Assembly: GCA_965261255.1 (NCBI GenBank)
Contig: CBDHCQ010000004.1
Location: 2,976,001 to 3,040,000 of the forward strand
Length of the DNA stretch: 64,000 nt
Direction of reading: 5' to 3'
Source of the DNA: Bin80 sp965261255
GTDB lineage: Bacteria; Bacteroidota; Rhodothermia; Rhodothermales; Bin80
Position numbers and translations under genes: made by a program
Shown: positions 45,038-54,698 of the stretch, one piece after another
Layout: each line of letters starts with the position of its first letter
Position numbering within the stretch: position 1 is the first letter of the stretch
The notes under the pieces: generated by a model
Databases searched by the model: none
Seen by the model: only the letters and a program-made list of their open reading frames with translations
Told to the model about the DNA's origin: nothing

Positions 45038-48010
45038 TCATCCACAGCCGCTGGAACTTCCACAATGTGTGCAGACATAACACGCCCCGCTTCGAACAGT
45101 AATTGATCCACAGTCTGGACATATGGGTGCATCGCCCTGATGCTGGTAGGTGCTGCCTTCTGTACTAACAGCTGCTGCCGTCTGCATGGCTCCTGCCTGG
45201 GGCGAACTGGCCTGTACAGGTTCAAGTTCAAGCACTACATGTTGCTCTTCTTCAGCACCCTGTTGACTCGCAATGTCGGATTCTATTTCTCCAATGACGT
45301 TCTTAATGACATCCGGCATCACCTGCTCCTCCGTGAATGTGAGTGCCAAATACCGGAAAATGTAGTCCATTATGGACGCTGCCATCGGAATCTTTGGATT
45401 ATTTGTGATTCCGCTCGGTTCAAAGCGCATAAAGCTGAACTTAGAGCACAGATCTTCCAGGGGAACACCATACTGCAAAGCAATCGAAATACTCGTAGCA
45501 AAGGCATCCATCAGTCCAGATATCGTTGATCCCTCTTTTGCCATCCGGATAAATATCTCACCCGGCAGATTTGTATCAGGATACAGTCCCACATGCAAAT
45601 ACCCTTCGTGACCGCAAACGCTGAATTTGTGTGTGAGGGCTGGCCGTTCATCTGGCAGACGCTTACGCGTGGATTTGTATATGACGCGGCCGTTGGCCTT
45701 TTCCACAACCTTCGGTACTTCCGGTAATCCGTCACCCGAGGAGGCACTTTTGGTATTTCCACCCTTTGAAGTTGACAGAGGTTGGCTCCTCTTCGAGTTC
45801 TCGCGATAAATGGCCAATGCTTTCAAGCCTAAACGCCAACCCTCCATATAAGCCTCGCCTATTTCGTCCACGGTAACCTCCTCCGGCATATTCACGGTCT
45901 TCGAGATTGCACCCGATACAAACGGCTGGCAAGCCGCCATCATGCGGATATGTCCCATGGAATGTACGCTTCGCGTCCCTTTGAACGGTTTGAATGCACA
46001 ATCAAAAACAGGAAGATGCGCTTCATCCAGATCAGGTGCCCCCTCTATGGTATCGTGCTCACTTACGTAGTGAAGAATGCTCTCAATCTGCCCTTCATCA
46101 TAACCTAGACGATCCAATGCTTCGGGTACCGTACGATTGACAATCTTGAGTGTACCATCCCCCTTACCTGCCAATAACTTGTATTTCACCAGTGCAATAT
46201 CTGGCTCTATACCGGTGGTATCACAATCCATCATAAAGGCAATGGTGCCTGTTGGGGCAAGTACCGTCACCTGTGAATTACGATAGCCGTGACATTCACC
46301 CAAGGTTACCATACGATCCAGGGATTCCTTGGCAGCACTGAGCAGATAATCCGGGCAACTTTGGTCTATTTCGTCGGCAGCATCCCGATGCATGCGCATC
46401 ACATTCAACATGCTCTCGCGGTTTTCCTCATAGCCTTCAAATGGCCCAATTATGGGATTAGCAGCTATTTCAGCGCTCCGGGCATACGCTTCTGCGTGTT
46501 CCATCGCCATGATCGCGCCGGCCACAGCGCGCCCTTCATCACTGTCGTACGGCAGGCCCATAGCCATTAAGAGAGCTCCCAAATTGGCGAAGCCAAGTCC
46601 CAATGGACGGAAAAGATGGCTGTTTCTTGCAATACTTTCGCTTGGATACCCAGCATTATCTACGATAATCTCCATCGCGGTAATGAAGATTCTAACCGCA
46701 GCCCTGAAGCGCTCAACATCAAACGAACCATCCTCCTGTTGAAACTTGCGCAGGTTTAGACTGGCCAGATTACACGCGGAGTTATCCAGAAACATGTACT
46801 CAGAGCAGGGATTGCTTGAGTTAATGGGACCTGTCGCTTTACAGGTGTGCCATCGCTGAATCGTGTCTTCGTACTGCATACCGGGATCTCCGCAGATGTG
46901 CGTGCCATCGGCAATACGATCAAGGACCATTTTGGCGTCAACCTCTGTGACGACCTCGTCCGTTGTCACTTTGCGGAGCGCAAACAGCGCACCCGATTCC
47001 GCCGAGGACATAAACTCATCGTCCACACGCACAGACTGATTCACGTTCTGAAATGCTACAGAACCATAGGCCGGACCGTTAAATGATCCATCATACCCCT
47101 GTTCAATCAATGCCCATGCCTTCTTTTCTTCTGTCTTTTTGGCATCAATAAACTCCATGACATCTGGATGCCAGATTTTCAGCGTTTGCATTATCGCAGC
47201 CCGACGTGTCTTGCCTCCGCTCTTTATTGTACCTCCGGTAGCATCTTGCACACGCATGAAGCTCACTGGACCACTTGGAATACCTCCGCCAGATAATTTC
47301 TCATGGGTTGATCGGAGCGTTGACCAGTCTGCACCGACTCCAGAACCGAACTTGAACAGGCGGGCGCTCTCACTCATCAACTGCCAGATATGGTCAATTG
47401 AATCCTCAACCGAGATAATGAAACAGGCCGACCCCTGTGGATACTCATACGGATCAACATCCACAACATCCTGTTTGGTCGGATCCCAGCCCCAGATTGT
47501 CCGACCTCCCGAATCCTTAACGCCATAACAATCATGCAGGCCGACATTGAACCATACCGGGGAGTTAAAGGACCCATGTTGATTCACGCAAAGCCAGGTG
47601 AGCTCATCGTAAAAACAATCAGCATCCTGCTGTGTGGAAAAATACCCCTGCTTATGCCCCCAATCGGTGATTGTGCGTGTCACGCGGTGGATTAGCTGAC
47701 GCAGCGAATACTCACGTCCCCCTTCATCTGGATCCAGGTATACATTTGCCTGATCCCCATAAAAGTATTTGGAAGCCACGACATTTGTCGCCAAGGGACT
47801 CCAATCTTTGGGGAACTCAACATCCTTCTGCTCAAATACTGATTCTCCCTGAGGGTTCTTGATTACCGCATCTCGGCGCTCCCAATCAACTGAATCAAGC
47901 GCGTTCTCGCCTTGTGTAGAGAAAACACGTTCAATAGAAAGACCATCCTTCGTGGACTCGGTAGATGATGTCGGGGGAATATGATTGTCGGTTGTTGTTT
48001 TCATCTCCAT
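45038..48010 (-). CDS. nrdJ: Adenosylcobalamin-dependent (class II) ribonucleotide reductase
   Basis: Makes deoxyribonucleotides with a B12-generated thiyl radical, usable with or without oxygen. 990 aa with the RNR barrel: NSSNPCSEYMFLDNSACNLA supplies the loop with the active-site Cys, TGIEPDIALVKYK and GTIAFMMDCDTTG the conserved C-terminal barrel region. A C-terminal zinc-ribbon-like tail (CPDCG, CYVCTHCG) is characteristic of long NrdJ proteins. ATG at 48010 or 48004. Upstream I could not find a cobalamin riboswitch or a convincing NrdR box. It is monocistronic. Confidence 0.97.
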   Translation of the reverse strand: MEMKTTTDNHIPPTSSTESTKDGLSIERVFSTQGENALDSVDWERRDAVIKNPQGESVFEQKDVEFPKDWSPLATNVVASKYFYGDQANVYLDPDEGGREYSLRQLIHRVTRTITDWGHKQGYFSTQQDADCFYDELTWLCVNQHGSFNSPVWFNVGLHDCYGVKDSGGRTIWGWDPTKQDVVDVDPYEYPQGSACFIISVEDSIDHIWQLMSESARLFKFGSGVGADWSTLRSTHEKLSGGGIPSGPVSFMRVQDATGGTIKSGGKTRRAAIMQTLKIWHPDVMEFIDAKKTEEKKAWALIEQGYDGSFNGPAYGSVAFQNVNQSVRVDDEFMSSAESGALFALRKVTTDEVVTEVDAKMVLDRIADGTHICGDPGMQYEDTIQRWHTCKATGPINSSNPCSEYMFLDNSACNLASLNLRKFQQEDGSFDVERFRAAVRIFITAMEIIVDNAGYPSESIARNSHLFRPLGLGFANLGALLMAMGLPYDSDEGRAVAGAIMAMEHAEAYARSAEIAANPIIGPFEGYEENRESMLNVMRMHRDAADEIDQSCPDYLLSAAKESLDRMVTLGECHGYRNSQVTVLAPTGTIAFMMDCDTTGIEPDIALVKYKLLAGKGDGTLKIVNRTVPEALDRLGYDEGQIESILHYVSEHDTIEGAPDLDEAHLPVFDCAFKPFKGTRSVHSMGHIRMMAACQPFVSGAISKTVNMPEEVTVDEIGEAYMEGWRLGLKALAIYRENSKRSQPLSTSKGGNTKSASSGDGLPEVPKVVEKANGRVIYKSTRKRLPDERPALTHKFSVCGHEGYLHVGLYPDTNLPGEIFIRMAKEGSTISGLMDAFATSISIALQYGVPLEDLCSKFSFMRFEPSGITNNPKIPMAASIMDYIFRYLALTFTEEQVMPDVIKNVIGEIESDIASQQGAEEEQHVVLELEPVQASSPQAGAMQTAAAVSTEGSTYQHQGDAPICPDCGSITVRSGACYVCTHCGSSSGCG

Positions 48011-48490
48011 GGTCAGTCCGAATGGTTTTTACCCGCCTGCTTTGCTGCCCCATTACAACCTGAATGTCCATCTCCGTGGAAATTCGGGGTACCAGTTCGG
48101 TTAAAAGCTCGGCGAGTCTTATTAAATGTGAATATCGAATTGGGCTACACGCGCCAATTTACTAAAAAGATAATACACAAATGCCATTAATGCTACAATG
48201 GCCCAGAAATATGAAAAGCCTCTCTGAGGTGCCAATTTCCGGCCCGGCCTAGTTGATTATACACGATATTGCCACGATATGACCATACTTGGACGAGTTT
48301 CAAGACAGATGAAGATCCAAATGCCATTATTGCAATAGTCATTCACAGGATCACACACTTATCCACGCGGTATCCCCAGAACATTGTGGAAAGCCTGAAC
48401 CTCGCTCTGAGTGTTCTAGTTAAAATCTGGAAGGCAGTGCCGCTGGGAGATGAACGCTAGATCTACGTAAGAACATCCAAATTGTAACAG
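48011..48490. other. 480-bp divergent intergenic region
   Basis: Lies between nrdJ (minus) and the 133-aa gene (plus), so it must carry both promoters. I found no B12-riboswitch core, no paired NrdR box and no tRNA. A plus-strand frame at 48269-48460 (63 codons) is too short and unsupported to call. Confidence 0.45.
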
Positions 48491-48892
48491 ATGCGTGATT
48501 TTAATGAGCGGAGTGCGTACCCCAAGCCCTTGGACTTTGAGGTTATGCGTCCCGAATACGAAGAGCATGACGACGGTACAGTTACGGCAACAATTACCGT
48601 AACCCCCTTTGAAGTGCAAGGCTCCAGTGTCACAGAACCCGGGGCACGCCGGGCAGCCATCCATGAAGCGCACAAGACCTACAAGACCTACCACCCCGGT
48701 TACGAGATTCCGAGCCCTTTTCCTGATGAGTTTGAAGATCGGGAAGCATTTCAATGGAGGCGCTTAAGTTCAATGGCTCGGGCCACACTCGGTGACTATG
48801 CCTTCACAGACGCCGACGGAGAAGAAGATTTTGCCACGATTGAGCAAATGCTCAATTGGGATGTGCGCCCAGCCCCATTAGACGACGAGTAA
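48491..48892 (+). CDS. Hypothetical 133-aa acidic protein
   Basis: No family recognised. The product is soluble, acidic and rich in Asp/Glu, with the stretch EHDDGTVTATITVTPFEVQG that looks like a beta-sheet part and a C-terminal helix rich in acidic residues (EDFATIEQMLNWD). It lies divergent from nrdJ and its last 15 bases overlap the convergent CCA-adding enzyme. Codon use looks like that of neighbouring core genes, so it is likely real. Confidence 0.6.
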   Translation: MRDFNERSAYPKPLDFEVMRPEYEEHDDGTVTATITVTPFEVQGSSVTEPGARRAAIHEAHKTYKTYHPGYEIPSPFPDEFEDREAFQWRRLSSMARATLGDYAFTDADGEEDFATIEQMLNWDVRPAPLDDE

Positions 48893-50467
48893 CCGCGATT
48901 TTAATGCCATCAGATGAGCTAATGCAGCCTTATGGTCTTCGGGGATTTCCCCGCCCATAATCTCTTGCTTCAATGCGTTTGCTGCGCGCCGCTCGTTCCC
49001 GCGCATTGGTAAGATCACCTCCTCGTAAAGTTTGGCTCGACGTAGTGCATCATCCTTGATCTCCATCATCAAGGCAAACGCAGCTGCATGCTCATTTGGA
49101 ATCTTTCCGTCCAGAATAGCTTCGCGGACTGCGTCTTTGATAATTCCAACAGCAACCCCCGCCTTAATACCAACAACCTCCATGATCTCCCGCCCACCCA
49201 GCGGCGGTTGAAAATTTCGTAAATGATCTTTAGCTTCGACTTCTGCAAATTTTTTCTCTACCGAGTCGAATGCCCGCAAGTAGCGCCGCACGCGCTGCGG
49301 ATTGCGTGAGGTAATATCTGCGCGAACAAGCGTCATTAGGTCTTCTATATCGTCCCCGGCATCAAATAGTAGCCTTCGAATCGCAGAATCTGTCACTTCG
49401 TCATCTACAAGCGCTACAGGTCGATGATGCAGCGCTACTAGTTTTTTGACATAGGCCATGCGCTCATCTAAAGGTAACCGCAGTTTTTTGAACAGCTTGG
49501 GAACCATTCGGGCACCGCGATCCTCATGGCCGTGAAACGTCCAGCCCGTGCCGGACACGAACCGTTTAGTGCGCGGCTTGGCAATGTCGTGAAGGAGTGC
49601 AGCCCAACGCAACCAGTACTTTTCCGGTGAAGCTGTTGCGACCACATTGTCCACTACCTGCAGCGTGTGAAAGAAATTGTCCTTGTGGCGCTGACCCGCC
49701 ACGGTGTCCACGCCTCGCAATGCACTGAGTGCAGGAATAATCTCGCGCAGAAGCGCTTCCTCCTCCAAAATGCGCAGTCCGAGCGAGGGCTCCGGGCTTG
49801 CCATAATCTTGTGCAACTCATCCGTTATCCTTTCCTGGCTCACAATACCGATACGCTGGGCTTCCTGCCGCATAGCCCTGCGAGTATTCATGTTGACACG
49901 GAAATTAAGCTGAGCTGCAAACCGGGCTGCTCTGATCATACGTAGAGGATCATCTGCAAAGGTAGCCCCAGCCGGTCTCGGTGTGCGAATACGGCCAGCA
50001 TTTAAATCCACAAGACCACCGAACGGGTCCAGCAACTCACCAAATGGCAGTTCCCCAGTAAGACTGATCGCTAACGTGTTAATGGTAAAATCCCGACGGA
50101 GCAAATCATCCTGCAATGTACCATCTTCCACAATCGGCTTACGAGAATCTGCTCTATAACTCTCCCGCCGGGCAGCCACAAACTCCAACACAGTTTCCCC
50201 TGATCGAACAGCAGCTGTTCCAAATTTTGGATAAACATGGGCCATAGAACCATTTAGCCGCTTGCTCACCGATTGGGCAAGCCGAATACCAGTACCGTGG
50301 CCCAATACCACAAAATCCAAATCCACCGTTGGACGCCCAAGAATTGCATCCCGAACAAATCCACCAACCGCGTATGCGCTAAGCCCCAAGTCTTTAGCTT
50401 CTCGCTCTACAATTTTCAGCAACTCGTACTGAGAAAGCGTACGCAGTAATTCATTCAGATTATTCAT
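48878..50467 (-). CDS. CCA-adding tRNA nucleotidyltransferase / poly(A) polymerase with HD domain
   Basis: Adds or repairs the CCA end of tRNAs, or acts as polyA polymerase. The head domain has GGFVRDAILGR and DLDFVV, the paired carboxylates that bind Mg2+, and RRDFTINTLAI; FADDPLRMIRAARFAAQL is the flexible neck. A C-terminal HD phosphohydrolase module (WAALLHDIAKP, FHGHEDRGARM, VALHHRP) follows, and then a tail of about 130 residues. At 529 aa it is a long form. A CCA role fits with tRNA-Leu in the same window lacking CCA. Confidence 0.93.
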   Translation of the reverse strand: MNNLNELLRTLSQYELLKIVEREAKDLGLSAYAVGGFVRDAILGRPTVDLDFVVLGHGTGIRLAQSVSKRLNGSMAHVYPKFGTAAVRSGETVLEFVAARRESYRADSRKPIVEDGTLQDDLLRRDFTINTLAISLTGELPFGELLDPFGGLVDLNAGRIRTPRPAGATFADDPLRMIRAARFAAQLNFRVNMNTRRAMRQEAQRIGIVSQERITDELHKIMASPEPSLGLRILEEEALLREIIPALSALRGVDTVAGQRHKDNFFHTLQVVDNVVATASPEKYWLRWAALLHDIAKPRTKRFVSGTGWTFHGHEDRGARMVPKLFKKLRLPLDERMAYVKKLVALHHRPVALVDDEVTDSAIRRLLFDAGDDIEDLMTLVRADITSRNPQRVRRYLRAFDSVEKKFAEVEAKDHLRNFQPPLGGREIMEVVGIKAGVAVGIIKDAVREAILDGKIPNEHAAAFALMMEIKDDALRRAKLYEEVILPMRGNERRAANALKQEIMGGEIPEDHKAALAHLMALKSRLLVV

Positions 50468-51417
50468 GACACCACCGACTCTAACGCCTCAGGACCAAAA
50501 CACCTCCACAAATTCAAGCTGTATGAGTCAGGAAAATCAATAGCATATGGGGTTATATACCCGAAAAACCACATTGTGCGGCAACTCACGTATTTATTTC
50601 ATACAGCATAGGAAACGGTAACCCGAACATTCCTTGCTGTGAAGTCACCCGTTCGCCTTCCACGGCGCACGAGTGAACCCCTTTTCTTCCTCCGATACGC
50701 CAAAGGTATTTTGAGACATCGTTCGGAAAATTGCTCTACGGCCAGATAATTAACGATTCCGGTTCAATAAGTACTATTGTGAACGAATTTATTCAATAGA
50801 TATAATTTGGGAATGACGGCATGTCAGCTATCCCATGTAAGTTGCCACTTGAAGCGGGTGTCAAGAGATTCAAACATGCACTTTGTCACAATCGAGGCCC
50901 TTGACAGATTGGCAGGATAACAATTACCGCTTGCGGCTTCCAGAAACTGATTGACTAAGAATTCTTTTCTCGTACACGCCTTATTGACGACGTTGGCCTC
51001 GGTTAGTCTGACTGGTTTGGAATACAAGCGATCAGTAGTAAAGTACGAATTGGGGCTCCACCCAATGAACAAATTCCTTGCGAAGTATGGAAGCAGGCCC
51101 GCAGGGGTTCCCTTCAGTCAAAGCTAAGCTCAGCGCTGTTTCTTGGCGGAATTCGGATTGATGTAAGCCCAAGGGGACGATATGCGGATTGGGAACAGCA
51201 CTCTTCTGAACTTGCTTGCTCTGGTCACATGACTACAGGCCACAAACCAAAATACCTCTATGCCTTCCGGTCGCCCGGTTTGGTAGACCAAGCTGTAAAC
51301 TTTCGGAGGAAAAATGGCGAATTGGGATGGGAAACCAGTCAATTGGCCTAAATGGGAACCACTTCCGCATCAGAGTAACCCCACAAGACTCCGGTCTGGC
51401 CTTGATCTGATACTGAC
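50468..51417. other. 950-bp gap between the nucleotidyltransferase and the GH5 gene
   Basis: No recognisable gene. A plus-strand frame stays open for 114 codons at 51007-51351 with only a late Met, and a minus-strand frame of 82 codons lies at 50824-51072 (starts MFIGWSPNSYF, VNKACTRKEFLVNQFL). Neither matches a family I know. Both could be fragments of lost genes. Confidence 0.45.
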
Positions 51418-54063
51418 CTATTTCGTAGCAACAAGTGGACGCGTAATGGTTTTCGACAATCCCGGCCCATCAAGCATCAACCGCAAAACGTAAACTCCCG
51501 GCGCTAACGCCAAACCGGGCATTGATATCTCGTGACTCCCTGCACTGTATGCCGCTTCATCTGCCTGATACACCTGACGTCCTAGCACGTCATAGAGCAC
51601 GGCCGCCACTGTTACTGGTTCCGGTGTAGAAAACGATATATGGACAACCTCTGTAAACGGATTTGGGTATGTTGCAAGCAATTCGGGCTCGGCTGGTATC
51701 TCATCTGCTTCCCGCTGAGTGGTAGACACTAGGCGGAAGGTCATTCGATTCAAGTTGACCTCTCGATCCGAAAAACTCACCCGGAGGATACGCTGAGTGC
51801 CAGCCTTCAGCTCAGGCGTGCGCGCCTGTTTCGTTATCCACTGCTGCCAACCACCCGTATTGCCTATTTCCACTTCTCCGATACGATCTCCGTCAAGAGA
51901 AAAGAGGATATCAGAACCAGTCCGGTCTCCCCCGCTCTGGCTGGCACCACGAACATCAATCTCGTAGACTCCATCGTGCAAAACATCCACGGTGAACTCC
52001 AGCCACTCAAAACGCTCAGTGAACCCCACATTGTAAGCAAATCCGTTTGGATCCGTGGATGGCTCAATATCCACACCATCATTGCGATACCCGCGTCCAC
52101 TGTTGCCCCCCCCAGGGCTTCCCGTAACCGCCCAGTGGTCTGTATCTTGATATGCCACTCCCTGGTTCCCCAGATCATAGTCTGCAGCATTGATGATACC
52201 CGGAACCTCATGCTCCTTGAATGGCTGTTGTACCGTTCCAAATTCTGGATCAAAAAGCGCAGCCAATAAGCCGCGATTCACACGAGCGGAATCCAAATCA
52301 AGATAGTGGGCCATCCCTATGAGCCCCCTGTACGCAGCTTCACCGGAGGGCTTCGGCCCGTCACCGCGCCAATATCTAATTACAGCCTCATAACCGGGTG
52401 CAAACGGTGAACTGAGCGGGCTAGTCGTAGTTTCGATTTTTTTATGCGTCCACCAGTTGATCCCGAGACGATGCTCCTCCGCTAACTTTGTGAGTGCGTA
52501 GAACCAGGAATTTGAGTTTTCACCAGTCTCGCCCACATAGAGGGGCACGTCGTCCTCCTCCCTCATACTTAGCAGGTACTGAATGGCACCCTGATCGACG
52601 CCCTTCCAGTAATGGTGATATGTGTAGACAACATTATCTTTATGATCTGGAATCTCGCGCAGATGTTCGTCAAACGAAGTCGCCCACCAGTTGCCTTCCA
52701 GGAAAAACAAGTGGTTAGGGGAGATCGGTTGGACTGCGTTGATGATCAGGGCATACAAGTCGGCCAGACTTTTAGCGATTTCGTCGGGGACCGTAGGCTC
52801 GTTAATTAGATCATACCCGATGATCACGGGATCGTCATTGTAGCGTCTGGCAATTTCGCGCCAGATTTTGATTGTCTGCGGCCAGTACTTGTCTGGTTCA
52901 GTCCAGAGCCGCGCCTCACCGTCACTGTCTGAAATCCCTCCTTCATTCTGGGCGCCCGGCGCCGCGTGCATATCAAGAATCACATATACGTCATGTCGTC
53001 GACACCATTCCAGAAATGTGTCAAGTAGCTCAAAACCATCCTCCTCCCACGTGTCAAGATCAGGATCGTAAAACAACCGGTAATGAAAGGGAAGTCGAAC
53101 ATGATCGAATCCCCACTCCCTCATTTTGGCAATATCCTTTTCTTGCACGTACTTCTCCCTGAACAACTCAAAGAATTCGTCCGTCCCCCGTTCACCAATG
53201 AGTTCAATCATTTGGTTCCGTATTCCGGTGGGGCCGTCCGTTGGTTGGTTCCTCGTTGAAATATGAAGCATGTAACCTTCCGGCAGCAGCCAGCCGCCAA
53301 GCCCCATACCCTTGATTACTACGGGTTGTCCATTCACATCAAGAATCTCCGTTCCGGCTACGCTGAAATAACCCGCCTTTGGAATGGCCACCTCTTGCAG
53401 TTCAAACCGGAAAGTGCCCACCGGTTTAACCGCCCCACTCACTAGGAAAGGCGTTTCCTGTATACGTCTGATTTGCTCTCTAGGGTTGGTGGGGCGATTC
53501 GGTGATGTGTAGTTGGATCCACTGTCAGTGCCCGCATCGTAAACGAACAGATCTATTTCCAGCGTATCAATCCAGTTCATATCCTCATCCAGCAGGTTCA
53601 GACCGGATACACCAACAAACCAGTCGGGGCTCGGAGCGAGCATTGATGTAACCGTCACAAAATTCCAAGGCGGACGAATGTCGAAAGTAGTTTTTCGAAC
53701 ACCTGGGGAATTGCCGATCCCCCCCGCGTTTATCTCGCTGTCTGCATTTGATTCGCCCTTCGCCCGATTGATTTCACTTATGAGCACCCCCTTGGCCCCT
53801 AGCTCAGCCATTTGTTTGATGCCATCTGTCGCAGTTTCCCCAGTACGCCAGAAGTGCACCGCATCACTGTGGGTGGCTCCAATTAACCCGGAAAAATGGG
53901 GATTGGAAGGAAAGTCATCTGGATGTGACGAGGCACTCCAGGTCGAAGTAAATGTAAGTTCGTAGGTGGCCCGGCCCTGTGCCATCGCGATGGACACGGC
54001 CAGAAGCCCGCCGACGAAAAAGCATACAAAATACCTCTGAACTACGAGTAAGAATCTGACCAT
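51418..54063 (-). CDS. Secreted GH5 glycoside hydrolase with Spondin_N domain, CBM6-like domain and T9SS sorting tail
   Basis: 881 aa, secreted. Signal peptide (ATG at 54063; ending AMAQ). Residues about 30-230: Spondin_N domain (YELTFTSTWSASSHPDDFP, FSGLIGATHSDAVHFW, SPDWFVGVSGLNL). About 240-590: GH5 endoglucanase-like barrel (VIKGMGLGGWLLPEGYML, VRLPFHYRLFY, VILDMHAAPG), with acid/base E in DLINEP and nucleophile E in LYVGETGEN. About 650-760: CBM6-like lectin domain (WLEFTVDVLHDGVYEIDVRG). Last 80 residues: Por sorting domain (TYPNPFTEVVHISF, VLYDVLGRQVYQ, PGVYVLRL). Export would use type IX secretion. Likely cuts beta-glucans; exact substrate unknown. Confidence 0.9.
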   Translation of the reverse strand: MVRFLLVVQRYFVCFFVGGLLAVSIAMAQGRATYELTFTSTWSASSHPDDFPSNPHFSGLIGATHSDAVHFWRTGETATDGIKQMAELGAKGVLISEINRAKGESNADSEINAGGIGNSPGVRKTTFDIRPPWNFVTVTSMLAPSPDWFVGVSGLNLLDEDMNWIDTLEIDLFVYDAGTDSGSNYTSPNRPTNPREQIRRIQETPFLVSGAVKPVGTFRFELQEVAIPKAGYFSVAGTEILDVNGQPVVIKGMGLGGWLLPEGYMLHISTRNQPTDGPTGIRNQMIELIGERGTDEFFELFREKYVQEKDIAKMREWGFDHVRLPFHYRLFYDPDLDTWEEDGFELLDTFLEWCRRHDVYVILDMHAAPGAQNEGGISDSDGEARLWTEPDKYWPQTIKIWREIARRYNDDPVIIGYDLINEPTVPDEIAKSLADLYALIINAVQPISPNHLFFLEGNWWATSFDEHLREIPDHKDNVVYTYHHYWKGVDQGAIQYLLSMREEDDVPLYVGETGENSNSWFYALTKLAEEHRLGINWWTHKKIETTTSPLSSPFAPGYEAVIRYWRGDGPKPSGEAAYRGLIGMAHYLDLDSARVNRGLLAALFDPEFGTVQQPFKEHEVPGIINAADYDLGNQGVAYQDTDHWAVTGSPGGGNSGRGYRNDGVDIEPSTDPNGFAYNVGFTERFEWLEFTVDVLHDGVYEIDVRGASQSGGDRTGSDILFSLDGDRIGEVEIGNTGGWQQWITKQARTPELKAGTQRILRVSFSDREVNLNRMTFRLVSTTQREADEIPAEPELLATYPNPFTEVVHISFSTPEPVTVAAVLYDVLGRQVYQADEAAYSAGSHEISMPGLALAPGVYVLRLMLDGPGLSKTITRPLVATK

Positions 54064-54269
54064 TGCACACAACGCGTATATGATTTACTCTGCCCCCAGT
54101 TGTATTTACGGACCATACCCGTTGGTGGATACACAATCTGAACACAATAGTTCAAATAATCTGTCCGGCAAAAAGCGTGCCCAACAATACGGATACCTTG
54201 ATTCACATTTTAAATTAGCAATTGACAGCAAGGAATGTCCCTGCAGACAGACACCACCAATGTTGGGGC

Positions 54270-54629
54270 TCAGGATCGTTCAACCCAGTCGGGAATAGGA
54301 GTAACCGTTTCCTCAGGATCTGGGCCAGGATCGGACCACCCCATCTCGCTAACGGTCATTAACGGCCTAAGTGTCATATCACCCTCCACGAGAATTTGGC
54401 AAGCAAGCCTTACCTCTCCAAGCAAATCGCGGTCTGCCAACTTTTCCTGCTCCGCTCTGGAAATGACCCCAGGTTCCCCCTCTGTGATCTCTACTCGACA
54501 AGTCGTACAGCGTGCATACCCGCCACAACGGTGTCCAATATCAACTCCATTTGCTTCCAATGCGTTGACCAACCGCTGTCCTTCTTCAATTTCAAAGATT
54601 CCATACCCGGAGACCGTTATCTTTGGCAT
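54270..54629 (-). CDS. 2Fe-2S ferredoxin, adrenodoxin-type
   Basis: 119-aa electron carrier. Four cluster ligands are in the plant/adrenodoxin arrangement: C35, C41, C44 (HRCGGYARCTTC) and C77 in RLACQ. The C-terminal tail after the fold (SEMGWSDPGPDPEETV) is acidic. Monocistronic, divergent to the serine hydrolase gene (70 bp between starts). Redox partner unknown. Confidence 0.95.
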   Translation of the reverse strand: MPKITVSGYGIFEIEEGQRLVNALEANGVDIGHRCGGYARCTTCRVEITEGEPGVISRAEQEKLADRDLLGEVRLACQILVEGDMTLRPLMTVSEMGWSDPGPDPEETVTPIPDWVERS

Positions 54630-54698
54630 CTACACAGAAAAGTTTTGTGAACGAACCTGGCCCAAATATACCACTATCTCTGCGGATAGCGAATAATC

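Noticed and set aside
48269..48460. 63-codon plus-strand frame before the 133-aa gene
   Set aside because: No start context, no family, and it lies in a divergent promoter region.
48011..48490. Cobalamin riboswitch or NrdR boxes upstream of nrdJ
   Set aside because: No GCCACTG-like B12-box core on the relevant strand and no pair of ACAC-type palindromes at suitable spacing; single half-matches only.
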